Positions 7,703 through 15,722 of a stretch of 23,305 nucleotides of DNA are shown piece after piece. The position numbers were made by a program, and so were the translations under genes. The notes beneath the pieces were generated by a model that saw only the letters and a program-made list of their open reading frames with translations, had not been told where the DNA came from and ran no database searches. Numbering within the stretch: position 1 is the stretch's first letter; the number at the start of each line of letters is the position of its first letter. The stretch is from JBEIUO01 sp964549785 (GTDB taxonomy: Bacteria > Planctomycetota > Phycisphaerae > Phycisphaerales > UBA1924): assembly GCA_964549785.1 (NCBI GenBank), contig CAZJXA010000025.1, positions 1 to 23,305 of the forward strand, written 5' to 3'.

Positions 7703-8605
7703 CTAGGCGACGGGCGGCTTGGAAACTTCCTTCGGGACGTCGTCGCTCAACTGACGGAGTTCGTCGCGCAGGATGGCCGCGAGTTCGTAGTTTTCCTGTT
7801 CGATCGCCTTCGAAAGCCGCTGCTTGAGTTCGGCCTTCTGACTCACGGGCAACTTGGGAACGAGGGCATCGCGCATGGAGCGCAGCATCCGCACTTCGTC
7901 GGATTCATCAAACGCCGCGGCTTGGCCGTGTTCCTGAAAGAACCGCTTGAGCGCATCAAGGCCTTCATCGATCGCGTGCAGGGCGGCCTTGGGCTCTTCG
8001 GCGGCCAACGCCCGACTGGCGAGCGCGCGGGAGCGAACCATGGTGATATACGGACGGAACTGTTCGAGGACGGTTCGGTCGTCTTCTTCGAAAGCGTGTT
8101 TGCGGCAGAGGTCCAGCACGCGCAGATTCCGGGTGGTATCGCGGATCACTCTGCCAAAGTCTTCGAGAGTCAGGAGGGCAAGGTAGCGCTGGTAGTACTG
8201 AGCGGCTTCTTCGCGCAGCATCCTGCATTCGTCGGCCGATAACGTTTGGGGCTCATCGGACTTGGCGTCGTTGGGTGAAAACCCTCCACTGCTTCCGGTG
8301 CTCTGGAACTCCGGCTCGTCGTCAACTCCTCCCTCGGAAGAGCTCGATGAATCCCCTTGATCGCGTCCGGAGAGGGAATCCGGGTCTTCGGGATGCTCAA
8401 TTTTGGCTTCCAAGTAATCGAGCACGGACTCAAAGCCAAAGGGGCGAGCCCCGTCGGGGCGGCCGTCCGCCAGCATCTGGATGATTCCCAAGTCCAAGCG
8501 GACCTGGATTTTGGACGTTCCGTCGGAGGTCGGGACGATCCGGGCGACGATTTTCCCGGATTCGTACGGCCAATCGTTCAGAAGTCTGGAAATGTCCTGG
8601 TCCAT
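7703..8605 (-). CDS. UVR (UvrB/UvrC) motif-containing protein of unknown function
   Basis: This is a 300-residue soluble protein with three parts. Residues ~15-72 form a small N-terminal domain containing IQVRLDLGIIQM and LADGRPDGARPFG, which I recognise as recurring in planctomycete proteins of unknown role. Residues ~73-120 are an acidic, Ser/Gly-rich linker. Residues ~122-232 are mainly helical. The C-terminus (about 256-288) is a UVR motif, KAELKQRLSKAIEQENYELA followed by AILRDELRQL, the helical hairpin through which UvrB and UvrC pair and which also occurs in McsA-type regulators. There are no zinc-binding CxxC pairs, so it is not McsA. The start at 8605 is the first ATG giving a plausible protein. 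The frame stays open upstream to 8905, but that sequence looks non-coding. It is convergent with the antiporter and divergent from the second sigma factor. Confidence 0.85.
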   Translation of the reverse strand: MDQDISRLLNDWPYESGKIVARIVPTSDGTSKIQVRLDLGIIQMLADGRPDGARPFGFESVLDYLEAKIEHPEDPDSLSGRDQGDSSSSSEGGVDDEPEFQSTGSSGGFSPNDAKSDEPQTLSADECRMLREEAAQYYQRYLALLTLEDFGRVIRDTTRNLRVLDLCRKHAFEEDDRTVLEQFRPYITMVRSRALASRALAAEEPKAALHAIDEGLDALKRFFQEHGQAAAFDESDEVRMLRSMRDALVPKLPVSQKAELKQRLSKAIEQENYELAAILRDELRQLSDDVPKEVSKPPVA

Positions 8606-8642
8606 AATGGCGTCTCGGCTCTTTCTCCCGTGGGGCAAAGCA

Positions 8643-8648
8643 ATTGTA
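8643..8648 (-). promoter_or_regulatory. Candidate -10 element for the UVR-motif gene
   Basis: On the minus strand the hexamer TACAAT (5 of 6 matches to TATAAT) sits 37 bases upstream of the ATG at 8605, inside very GC-rich DNA. No convincing TTGACA-like -35 lies 16-18 bases further upstream, so this is a weak call. Confidence 0.25.
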
Positions 8649-8806
8649 GAGCGCGAGGGGGGCGAGCGCGGGCGTTTTGGGGGGTGGAGTTGAGCCTCGC
8701 CGGAAGGATTTTCCGCAAAACAGAAAAAAGAGTTCGCGCGCGCCTTGCATTTCGGCAATTCTGTGTCACCTTGTTGGCGTGGCGATCCGTTCGTGAGAGG
8801 TTTCTC

Positions 8807-8881
8807 ATGGCGCATTTCGGCCGTGTCGATGAAACCCGCGTGATGGAATTGGCGGATAGTTTCGGGTCGGTGTTCGATTAG
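8807..8881 (+). CDS. Possible 24-residue acidic leader peptide ahead of the sigma factor gene
   Basis: An ATG at 8807 is preceded by GAGAGG (8795-8800) with a 6-base gap, a better ribosome binding site than most annotated starts in this window. The frame runs 24 codons to TAG at 8879-8881. The peptide starts MAHFGRVDETRVMELADSF and is acidic and partly amphipathic, with no recognised family. The sigma factor start lies about 77 bases downstream. It could be a regulatory leader peptide or a small protein. Chance is the alternative, because there is no homology evidence. Confidence 0.3.
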   Translation: MAHFGRVDETRVMELADSFGSVFD

Positions 8882-8957
8882 GTAGGCGGTTGGTCGCCGC
8901 GACATTCTTCAATGACCGGGGGTACGGCGGTTCTCGCCGGGAAGGTGGACAGGAGTA

Positions 8958-9941
8958 GTGAGGCAAATGGCAGGAAATACGACCGGCTCGGTCCGCGCCG
9001 CCGCTGGTTCGGAAGCGCCGCGCTCCGGACTCCAGCAGTACATCCGGGACATTCAGCGCTATCCGCTGCTTACGGCTGAACGCGAGCGCGAGCTCGGTTG
9101 GGCGATCATCAACGACAATTGCCCGGTGGCGCGTGAAGAGATGATCCGGGCCAATCTGCGGCTGGTGATTTCGATCGGGAAGAACTACGTGAATCGGGGT
9201 CTGACGCTTGCGGACCTTATCGAGGAAGGTAACATCGGGCTGATGCGCGCAGTGGACGGGTTCGATCCGGCCCAGGGCGCTCGGTTCAGCACGTATGCGT
9301 CGTGGTGGATCAAGCAGGCGATCAAGCGGGCTCTTGTGAACGCGGCTCAGCCGGTTCATATCCCGGCCTACATGGTTGAACTGGTTGCGAAATGGAAGGT
9401 CGCGGTTCGGACCATCGAAGCGCAGACGGGAACGACGCCCAGCTTGGCCGATATCGCCCGCAGCATGGAACTGCCGTTGAGCAAAGTCCGGATTATCCGG
9501 CGTGCGGTCAAGGCATTCCAGACGCCCACCCAGGAGTCGGTCGCGAACAACGGACGTAACCTCCAGTCGATGAGCGAGATCATCGCCGACCCTCGCTCGG
9601 GCACTCCGGATGAACGGATGTTCCAGAACGAGGAACTCGACCTTTTGAAGCAGCTTCTCGCCCGGATCGATGACCGCGACGCCCGCGTCCTCAAGATGCG
9701 TTTCGGGCTTGACGGTTGCGAACCGCTCACGCTCAAGCAGATCGCGGATGAGATCAATCTTTCGCGTGAACGGGTCCGCCAAGTGGTGGATGAGGCCTTG
9801 ACCAAACTCAACTCGCAGTTGAGCGACGAGCGGCCCACCCGGTTTCTGAAAGAGGTACCGGAATCCTCCAACGGGCAGGCCAGGATGCTGAGCGCCCAGT
9901 TTCTGGCCCTCCGCCCCGACGAGGCCGATGGGGTGGACTGA
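8958..9941 (+). CDS. RNA polymerase sigma factor, sigma-70 group 1/2 (RpoD/RpoS-like)
   Basis: This is a canonical sigma-70 factor of 327 residues lacking region 1.1. Region 1.2 (LQQYIRDIQRYPLLTAEREREL) is at 25-46. Region 2 spans 60-130 with IRANLRLVISIGKNYVNRGL, DLIEEGNIGLMRAVDGFDP and FSTYASWWIKQAIKRAL, so the tryptophan pair (116-117) that helps melt the -10 element is present. Region 3 (VHIPAYMVELVAKW onward) spans ~133-215. Region 4 spans ~227-288, ending in LTLKQIADEINLSRERVRQV. A ~40-residue polar tail follows. The GTG at 8958 has AAGGTGG nine bases upstream. An in-frame ATG at 8967, three codons in, is equally plausible. I infer a housekeeping or general-stress sigma able to read standard -35/-10 promoters. 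I give no gene symbol because the length does not decide between RpoD and RpoS types. Confidence 0.95.
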   Translation: MRQMAGNTTGSVRAAAGSEAPRSGLQQYIRDIQRYPLLTAERERELGWAIINDNCPVAREEMIRANLRLVISIGKNYVNRGLTLADLIEEGNIGLMRAVDGFDPAQGARFSTYASWWIKQAIKRALVNAAQPVHIPAYMVELVAKWKVAVRTIEAQTGTTPSLADIARSMELPLSKVRIIRRAVKAFQTPTQESVANNGRNLQSMSEIIADPRSGTPDERMFQNEELDLLKQLLARIDDRDARVLKMRFGLDGCEPLTLKQIADEINLSRERVRQVVDEALTKLNSQLSDERPTRFLKEVPESSNGQARMLSAQFLALRPDEADGVD

Positions 9942-10013
9942 AACCGCGGAGTTTGGACGATTTCTGACGGTGCGGGGGTGCTTTTTAACCGACGTTTCGG
10001 CTACGATCGTTCC

Positions 10014-11678
10014 ATGACGATAACGGTTTGCCTTCGCCACCCACCCGTCGTTTCCAGCACTTCATTTTCGTCGACGCGCGATTCCGGCTCACGAGCCCGG
10101 TTCGCGCTGCGCTTCCGTTCTTCGGCGATAGGATTCGTCGTGTTGGTGGCCGCGCTGGTGGCCGGGGCGGACTCGCCGCACGGAATCGCCCGGGCCGATG
10201 AGTTTGTCTCGCGGCTGAATGCGCCGTACGCCGCACTGGCCAACGACAAACGGTCGGATCTGATTCTCCTGCCGGTGTTGGCGAGGATGGCGGAGCCGCC
10301 CATCGGGGTCGCGACGTTGGCGCAAGCGCGGCTCTTACCCGGGTCGTCCGCGGACTTTGCGGTGGCGGCGGCGTGGGCCAAGGCCGAGGGCCAGCAGGCG
10401 GTCTTGAAGGCGATTGCGGAAGTCACGAAAGAGCGGGAATGGCGCAAGGCAACCGCCTTCGGCCTTCCGTACGGCGTTGACAGCACTCCTCAGGACATCG
10501 TCCGATCGGGTCTCTACACCGACCTTGGAGATCCACCCAGTCTGGCGGGAGCGGACCATCGGTTCCTGCCGCGCCTCGACATGGCGGGGATTCTCGTGAA
10601 TATTGAGGCCACCCGTTTGGCGTCGGAGGGCAAGCCCAGCGATGCGATCGATGTGCTGCTTAACTGGGCGGCGGTCTGCCGGCAGATGGTGGACAGGGCG
10701 TTTTTCGCAGAGGCCGCATGGGGCCTCACAAACATGATTCCCACGTTCGAGCGGGTCCGGGATATCGCGTATCAGGATACCCGGGGTGGCAAGGTGATGG
10801 ACATCAAACGTCTTTACGAGCAGATCCAGCGGATGCTGCCGGGGGCGTTGCTGGACGTTGATCGTCTGCGGATTCCGAACGGAGACGCGACCGCAGCTGA
10901 ACAGTTGGTTTCTCGAGTCTACAGCGGACGGAGCGGCCCTGATGAGGCGGTCTTCGGCTCGACGATGGCGCGGCTGGGCGCCGGCAAGTTTCCGTTGCGG
11001 TTAATGAGCGAGTCGGCGAAATGGCGGTCGGCGGCGTCGAGTCAGGGGACGATCTATGAAGTGAAGGACACGAGCGAGGCGATCTTCGCGGACTGGGACA
11101 CCCGCTGGTCGCTCGGGTTCTTTGACCGAAAGCAGGGGACACCCACCGAGTACAGCAAACTCGACCGGGTGCGGTATTCGGTGATTGACCGCGCGGTGCC
11201 TGACTACGGGCGACTCCTCGATCTGCGTCAGGCGGTGCTTCTGGAGCGCATCGGGACGAGCCATGCTCTCTCGCTGGTGGGCTTCGCGTACACCGCGAAA
11301 TCCTTCCCGCCGGATGCGTCGTCGGTTCGTCCGCGCTGGTTAAGAACCATTGAGGACGACCCCTTCAGCCGGGATCTGCTGACGCAGAACTCGTTCCCGC
11401 TCCGATACTTTGTGCCGATCCGCGACGACGCGCAGAACTCGCGTGAAGAAGCCAAACCCCACGAGATGAGCGTTGTGCCGACGAGCGGTGATCCGTTCAG
11501 CGTGCGGTTGCGTGAGGACACGATGGTGGTTTACTCCGTTGGGACGGACCAAGCCAACAACCGGGCCAGGCAAGTGCAGAACACCTCGTCTCTGGTGCAG
11601 GGCGCGGACTATCTCATCTGGCCGCCGATGCTGTATCTGCAGCGGCAGAATCTGATGGACCGCGGCGATCTGAAATAA
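10014..11678 (+). CDS. Exported or membrane-anchored protein of unknown function
   Basis: I do not recognise a named family. From the ATG at 10014 the protein is 554 residues; a GTG at 9978 would add 12. An Arg-rich N-terminus followed by a hydrophobic helix (about 37-53, GFVVLVAALVAGA) and a nearby RADE suggests a signal peptide or signal anchor, leaving most of the protein outside the cytoplasm. The middle (about 60-400) is mostly helical and carries the block WDTRWSLGFFDRKQGTPTEY. The C-terminal ~130 residues contain PRWLRTIEDDPFSRDLL, then MVVYSVGTDQANN, then DYLIWPP. This DPF ... Y-S-V-G-x-D ... I-W-P-P order resembles the C-terminal region of pseudopilin-like planctomycete proteins. It sits 72 bases after the sigma gene and 56 before trxB, so it may share a transcript. 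A structural or cell-surface role is only a guess. Confidence 0.8.
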   Translation: MTITVCLRHPPVVSSTSFSSTRDSGSRARFALRFRSSAIGFVVLVAALVAGADSPHGIARADEFVSRLNAPYAALANDKRSDLILLPVLARMAEPPIGVATLAQARLLPGSSADFAVAAAWAKAEGQQAVLKAIAEVTKEREWRKATAFGLPYGVDSTPQDIVRSGLYTDLGDPPSLAGADHRFLPRLDMAGILVNIEATRLASEGKPSDAIDVLLNWAAVCRQMVDRAFFAEAAWGLTNMIPTFERVRDIAYQDTRGGKVMDIKRLYEQIQRMLPGALLDVDRLRIPNGDATAAEQLVSRVYSGRSGPDEAVFGSTMARLGAGKFPLRLMSESAKWRSAASSQGTIYEVKDTSEAIFADWDTRWSLGFFDRKQGTPTEYSKLDRVRYSVIDRAVPDYGRLLDLRQAVLLERIGTSHALSLVGFAYTAKSFPPDASSVRPRWLRTIEDDPFSRDLLTQNSFPLRYFVPIRDDAQNSREEAKPHEMSVVPTSGDPFSVRLREDTMVVYSVGTDQANNRARQVQNTSSLVQGADYLIWPPMLYLQRQNLMDRGDLK

Positions 11679-11734
11679 ACTGCGGGGCCGAACGCGGCGC
11701 ACTGCGCGGCTCGCGCCCGGGGAGCACATGACCA

Positions 11735-12715
11735 ATGTCCGATCCGTCGGTAAAAAAAATGGTGATCATCGGTTCGGGACCGGCCGGGTGGTGCGCGGCG
11801 ATCTATGCCGCGCGGGCCCAGCTGGAGCCTGTGGTATATTGCGGGGTTCCGAAGCAAGACCCGGGGCCGGTGCTGCCGGGTGGGCAACTCATGCTGACGA
11901 CGGAGGTCGAGAACTACCCGGGGTTCGAGCACGGCATCAAGGGCCCGGACCTGATGGACACCTGCCGGCGCCAGGCGGAGCGGTTCGGCACCAAGGTGAT
12001 CGAGGACGACATCGACCGGTGCGACTTCTCGAAGCGGCCTTTCACGCTGTTCCCCGCCGAGGGCGGCGAGGTGCGAGCCGAGTCGGTGATTATCGCGTCG
12101 GGAGCGGTGGCCAACTGGCTGGGTTTGGATAACGAGATGAGACTGGCCCGGACCGGTGGAGCGGTCTCCGCGTGCGCTGTGTGCGATGGGGCGTTGCCCG
12201 TCTTCCGTGGGCAACCGCTGGCGGTGGTGGGGGGCGGCGACACGGCGATGGAAGAAGCGACGTACCTCACCAAGTTCGGGTCGATGGTGTATGTGATCCA
12301 CCGTCGCGATTCGCTGCGGGCCAGCAAGATCATGCAGAAGCGGTTCATGGATCGCCCCAACGCCCGCGTGCTTTTCAACAAAGCGGTGGAGGACGTGCTG
12401 GGCGAGACCAAGTGCTCGGGCGTCAAACTTTTGGACACGGTGACGGGTGAGCGCTCGATTCTGGAAGTGAAGGGGCTTTTCATCGCCATCGGGCACACCC
12501 CCGCGACAAAGTTCTTGAACGGGGCCGGGATCGATCTCAACGAGAAGGGATACATCGACCTGAAAGGGCGGAATTCGTATACGAACATCCCGGGCGTGTT
12601 TGCCGCGGGCGACGTCGCCGATGCCGAGTATCGCCAAGCGATCACCGCGGCGGGGATGGGGTGCCAGGCGGCCCTGGATGCGGAGCGGTGGTTGGCGGCG
12701 CAGGGGATCGACTGA
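11735..12715 (+). CDS. trxB: Thioredoxin reductase (NADPH)
   Basis: TrxB passes electrons from NADPH through FAD and an active-site disulfide to thioredoxin in the cytoplasm. The 326-residue length matches the low-molecular-weight bacterial enzyme. The FAD-binding GSGPAG is at 13-18, GGQLMLTTEVENYPGF at 49-64, the redox pair C147-A-V-C150 lies in SACAVCDG, the NADPH-binding GGGDTA is at 166-171 with HRR at 189-191, and the second FAD contact is at AAGDV (290-294). The usual CATC is CAVC here, a tolerated variation. The loop GVPKQDPGPVLPGG is a few residues longer than in E. coli. The ATG at 11735 has GGGGAG ten bases upstream. An overlapping ATG at 11728 opens another frame and is not the start. 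All catalytic residues are intact. Confidence 0.97.
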   Translation: MSDPSVKKMVIIGSGPAGWCAAIYAARAQLEPVVYCGVPKQDPGPVLPGGQLMLTTEVENYPGFEHGIKGPDLMDTCRRQAERFGTKVIEDDIDRCDFSKRPFTLFPAEGGEVRAESVIIASGAVANWLGLDNEMRLARTGGAVSACAVCDGALPVFRGQPLAVVGGGDTAMEEATYLTKFGSMVYVIHRRDSLRASKIMQKRFMDRPNARVLFNKAVEDVLGETKCSGVKLLDTVTGERSILEVKGLFIAIGHTPATKFLNGAGIDLNEKGYIDLKGRNSYTNIPGVFAAGDVADAEYRQAITAAGMGCQAALDAERWLAAQGID

Positions 12716-12763
12716 CCGGGCCGGTTCCGGAATCGAACAATTCGCGATGAGAGGGAGCGGCGG

Positions 12764-13936
12764 ATGAAGACCACAGGGATCGCGTTCGGGTTGGCGGCGT
12801 TCATCGGGCTTGCGGGGTCGGGAGTGGTAGCGCGGGTGCAGCCGGAGGCCAGCGAGAGGCCGTCGCCCGCGAAGATGCCGCGGGCCGCGGGCGAGATCGC
12901 CTTCAACGCCGAGACCTTCGTCGAGGGAATAGAGGTGCCGTGGGCGATCGCATTTCTGCCCGATGGTTCAATGCTCTTTACGGAGCGGGCCGGGCGCGTG
13001 CGGATCGTCAAGGACAACATGCTGGACGAGAAGCCCGTGTATGAGGTGCCGGGGCTGTGGACCGGCGGTGGCGAGATCGGCCTGATGGGTCTGTGCCTGC
13101 ACCCGGAGTTCAAGGACAACGGGTTTGTGTATATCTCGTACGGCTACCGCCCCGACAAGGACATCCGAGTCGAGCGGTTCGTCTACAAAGACGGCGGATT
13201 CACGGACGGAACGGTGATCATCAAGGGCTTTCCTGCCGCCGCGAACCACGCCGGGTGCAAGGTCGCGTTCGGCCCGGACAAGAAGTTGTATATCACGGTG
13301 GGTGAACGGTTCCGCAAGGAACTGGCGCAGGACATGTCGTCGTTGGGTGGGAAGATTCTGCGGCTGAACGATGATGGCAGCATCCCGGAGGACAACCCGT
13401 TCGTGGGCAAGGATGGCTCACGACCGGAAATCTGGGCCTTCGGAGCCCGAAATCCGCAGGGTCTGGACTGGCACCCCGAGACGGGCGTGATGTTCGACAC
13501 CGAGCACGGGCCCAGCGGCGAACCGGGCTTGAAGGGTTCTCGTTCCGACGGCGACGAGTTCAACGTGGTGAAGAAGGGCGACAACCTGGGATGGCCGTTG
13601 ATCCATCACGATCAGAAGCAGGACGGGTTGGTCACGCCGCTGATCCAATGGACGCCCGCGGTGGCGCCGGCGAGCGGGGTCTTCTATAAAGGATCGCTTT
13701 TTCCTCAACTGACGGGCAACTACCTTGTCGGAATGCTCCGCGGTACCCGGCTGGTTCGGATCGTGCTGGAAGGCGAGAAAGTCGTGAAGGAAGAAACGCT
13801 TCTTGAGGGCGTCGGCCGCATCCGCTGCGTGGCCGAGGGCCCGGACGGGTCAATCTATGTGGCGACCTCCAACCGCGACGGGCGAGGGCGCCCCGCCGCC
13901 ATCGATGACCGCATTTTTCGGTTGACGCCGAGGTAA
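12764..13936 (+). CDS. Secreted PQQ-dependent aldose sugar dehydrogenase, YliI-like
   Basis: This 390-residue beta-propeller enzyme belongs to the soluble PQQ glucose/aldose dehydrogenase family, which oxidises aldoses in the periplasm using PQQ and calcium. Residues 1-24 look like a signal peptide. Family blocks include VPWAIAFLPDGSMLFTERAG (58-77), GLMGLCLHPEF (107-117), NHAGCKVAFGPDKKLYITVG with the catalytic-base histidine at 162, QDMSSLGGKILRL (189-201) followed by IPEDNPF, EIWAFGARNPQG (222-233), EHGPSG (247-252) and GDEFNVVKKGDNLGWP (263-278). The GE pair after the ITVG strand and the order of blocks match E. coli YliI better than the classical glucose dehydrogenase. The ATG at 12764 follows GAGAGGGAG. 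The gene lies 48 bases after trxB. No PQQ synthesis genes are in this window, so the cofactor source is unknown. Confidence 0.92.
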   Translation: MKTTGIAFGLAAFIGLAGSGVVARVQPEASERPSPAKMPRAAGEIAFNAETFVEGIEVPWAIAFLPDGSMLFTERAGRVRIVKDNMLDEKPVYEVPGLWTGGGEIGLMGLCLHPEFKDNGFVYISYGYRPDKDIRVERFVYKDGGFTDGTVIIKGFPAAANHAGCKVAFGPDKKLYITVGERFRKELAQDMSSLGGKILRLNDDGSIPEDNPFVGKDGSRPEIWAFGARNPQGLDWHPETGVMFDTEHGPSGEPGLKGSRSDGDEFNVVKKGDNLGWPLIHHDQKQDGLVTPLIQWTPAVAPASGVFYKGSLFPQLTGNYLVGMLRGTRLVRIVLEGEKVVKEETLLEGVGRIRCVAEGPDGSIYVATSNRDGRGRPAAIDDRIFRLTPR

Positions 13937-13944
13937 CGCGGCGG

Positions 13945-15618
13945 TCACGGTTCGTTACGGACGGTGCCGTGCAGCGAAAGACGGTCGCTCGAATTGATGC
14001 GAACGGGCACGACACGGCCGACGAGTTCGGCGGACCGAGCGGCTTCCGCCTCGATGAAGACGATGAGGTCACCCTCGGTACGGCCCGACAGTTGCACGAT
14101 CTCATCGTCCAGAACCGTTGCCGCCAGCGGGGATTCGCCCAGGTCGCGCCCGCCGATGGTGATCGCGACGGCACCCGCGGACTTGAGTTGACCGCTGGTC
14201 ATGCCGCGTTTTTTCAGCGAACGCCGGCTGACACCCTCGATAAAGACATCGAACGTAAGGCCCACCTGTTGCATGCCCAAGGTGTGGCTGATCGCGTCCT
14301 GCATCCGGAGCAGTTCGTTGTTGCGGGTTCGCTTCACCGCTTCGGGCACGTCGTCCGGGAGTTTGTCGAACGCGATGGTCCCGGGCCGCGGCGAGTACTT
14401 GAAGATAAAAGCGTTCTTGTACTGGGCGGCGAGCAGAAGCCTTTTGCTGGCGTCGAAGTCTTCATCGGTTTCGGTGGGGAAGCCGACGATAAAATCGCCG
14501 CTGACGGTGAGCGGCCGGCCGATCTCGGGCTGGTCAAGAAAACGGCGGGCGCGGGCCAGAAACTCCAGATATTCCTCGATCTCGTAGCCGCGGTTCATGA
14601 GCTTGAGAAGGCGGTTGGAACCGGTCTGGGCGGGGACGTGCAGATAGCGGCAGATACGCGGCGACGCCCGCATGACCTCCAAGACATCGTCACCGAAATC
14701 GCGCGGGTAACTGGTGACGAACCGCAGCCGCGAAATCTCGGGGATCTCGTCGTGGATCCGCCGGAGAAGGTCCGCGAAGGTCGTCACACGGTCGCCCGCG
14801 AAGGGATCACGCCGGTGCCCGCCGGTGTAGGAGCGGCCCTTCTGCGGCTGGACGTGGCCATTGGCCGTCACCGCCGCCCCGTGCTCGAAGCGGTAGTGAT
14901 TGACGGTCTGGCCCAGGAGGGTGATTTCAGACACGCCCGCGTCGGTGAGTTTGCGGCATTCGTCGACGATATGGTCGGGCGGGCGATGGACCTCGGCCCC
15001 GCGCGTAAAGGGAACCACGCAGTAGGTGCAGAATTTGTTGCAGCCACGCGTGATGCGGACGTACGCGGAGCGCCGCACGGGCGCGTCGGGATCGACCGGG
15101 GAAACGCTCCTGGACAGGTCGAGAAGTTCCAGAGAATCTTCGGCGGCGGCGAGGGTCGCGCTGCGCCGTGATGTGTTGCCCTGCAGGGCGACCGAGCGTG
15201 CGGAGACCGCCGCGGCGGCACCCTCGGGGCGTCGGTCGTCGGCCAGCATCGACTCGCGGGTGCGGACGGCGTTATCGATGAGCGAAGGGAGTTTGTCGAG
15301 TTCGCCGGGGCCGCACAGGATATCGACGACGGGCATCCGCCGGATCAGGTCGATTCCATCGCGCTCCGCCATGCACCCCAGCACGCCCACGACGAGCGCG
15401 GGTTCGGCCGCCTTGCGTTCGACCAGTTCACCCAGCCTGCTCCACACCTTCTGTTCTGCGCGGTCGCGGACGGAGCAGGTGTTGTAGAGGACGACGTCGG
15501 CGGCCCCGGAGGTATCGACGAAGCGGTAGCCGAGGGCGCGCAGCCGGCCAGCGACCAACTCGGAATCGAGTTCGTTCATCTGGCATCCGAAGGTTTCGAG
15601 ATAGACGCGCTTGGACAT
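13945..15618 (-). CDS. miaB: tRNA-2-methylthio-N6-dimethylallyladenosine synthase MiaB
   Basis: MiaB is a radical-SAM methylthiotransferase that converts i6A37 to ms2i6A37 in tRNAs reading UNN codons. The N-terminal UPF0004 domain holds the auxiliary-cluster cysteines C12, C48 and C82 (GCQMN, NTCSV, GCMAE). The radical-SAM cluster is C193-x3-C197-x2-C200 in RGCNKFCTYC. LLGQTVNHY (234-242), SRLRFVTSYPRDF, HVPAQTGSNRLLKLMNRGY and GDFIVGFPTETDEDF follow, with a C-terminal TRAM domain. At 557 residues it is about 100 longer than typical MiaB. Extra sequence sits at ~120-182, between the UPF0004 and radical-SAM domains, and at ~243-278, right after the NHY block. Both inserts are low in complexity and probably surface loops. 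The gene converges with the sugar dehydrogenase, leaving 8 bases between stop codons, and diverges from the histidine kinase. A MtaB- or RimO-like role is unlikely given the QMN motif. Confidence 0.95.
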   Translation of the reverse strand: MSKRVYLETFGCQMNELDSELVAGRLRALGYRFVDTSGAADVVLYNTCSVRDRAEQKVWSRLGELVERKAAEPALVVGVLGCMAERDGIDLIRRMPVVDILCGPGELDKLPSLIDNAVRTRESMLADDRRPEGAAAAVSARSVALQGNTSRRSATLAAAEDSLELLDLSRSVSPVDPDAPVRRSAYVRITRGCNKFCTYCVVPFTRGAEVHRPPDHIVDECRKLTDAGVSEITLLGQTVNHYRFEHGAAVTANGHVQPQKGRSYTGGHRRDPFAGDRVTTFADLLRRIHDEIPEISRLRFVTSYPRDFGDDVLEVMRASPRICRYLHVPAQTGSNRLLKLMNRGYEIEEYLEFLARARRFLDQPEIGRPLTVSGDFIVGFPTETDEDFDASKRLLLAAQYKNAFIFKYSPRPGTIAFDKLPDDVPEAVKRTRNNELLRMQDAISHTLGMQQVGLTFDVFIEGVSRRSLKKRGMTSGQLKSAGAVAITIGGRDLGESPLAATVLDDEIVQLSGRTEGDLIVFIEAEAARSAELVGRVVPVRINSSDRLSLHGTVRNEP

Positions 15619-15722
15619 TTTGGAGGGCGATGATATGGGGCGAAAGAGATGACACGCGGGAGGAGGCCATCTCCGACGGGGACGACCGGTCAGTGTTCGG
15701 TCGTTGTCCCCTAAGCTGGGTC

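Larger units (their letters stand above)
8606..8957. other. Divergent intergenic region between UVR-motif gene and canonical sigma factor
   Basis: This 352-base gap separates two divergently transcribed genes. It holds the candidate -10 for the minus-strand gene near 8645, an A-rich tract near 8718-8730 followed by a run of alternating CG (8735-8742), and a 24-codon plus-strand ORF at 8807-8881 with a good ribosome binding site. I see no tRNA, no intrinsic terminator and no known riboswitch. Its length suggests that the sigma gene has a substantial regulatory region or a long leader transcript. Confidence 0.5.

Noticed and set aside
8805..10040. 411-codon minus-strand frame opposite the canonical sigma gene
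   Set aside because: Antisense shadow of the sigma factor. It is rich in Arg, His and Pro and has no recognisable motif.
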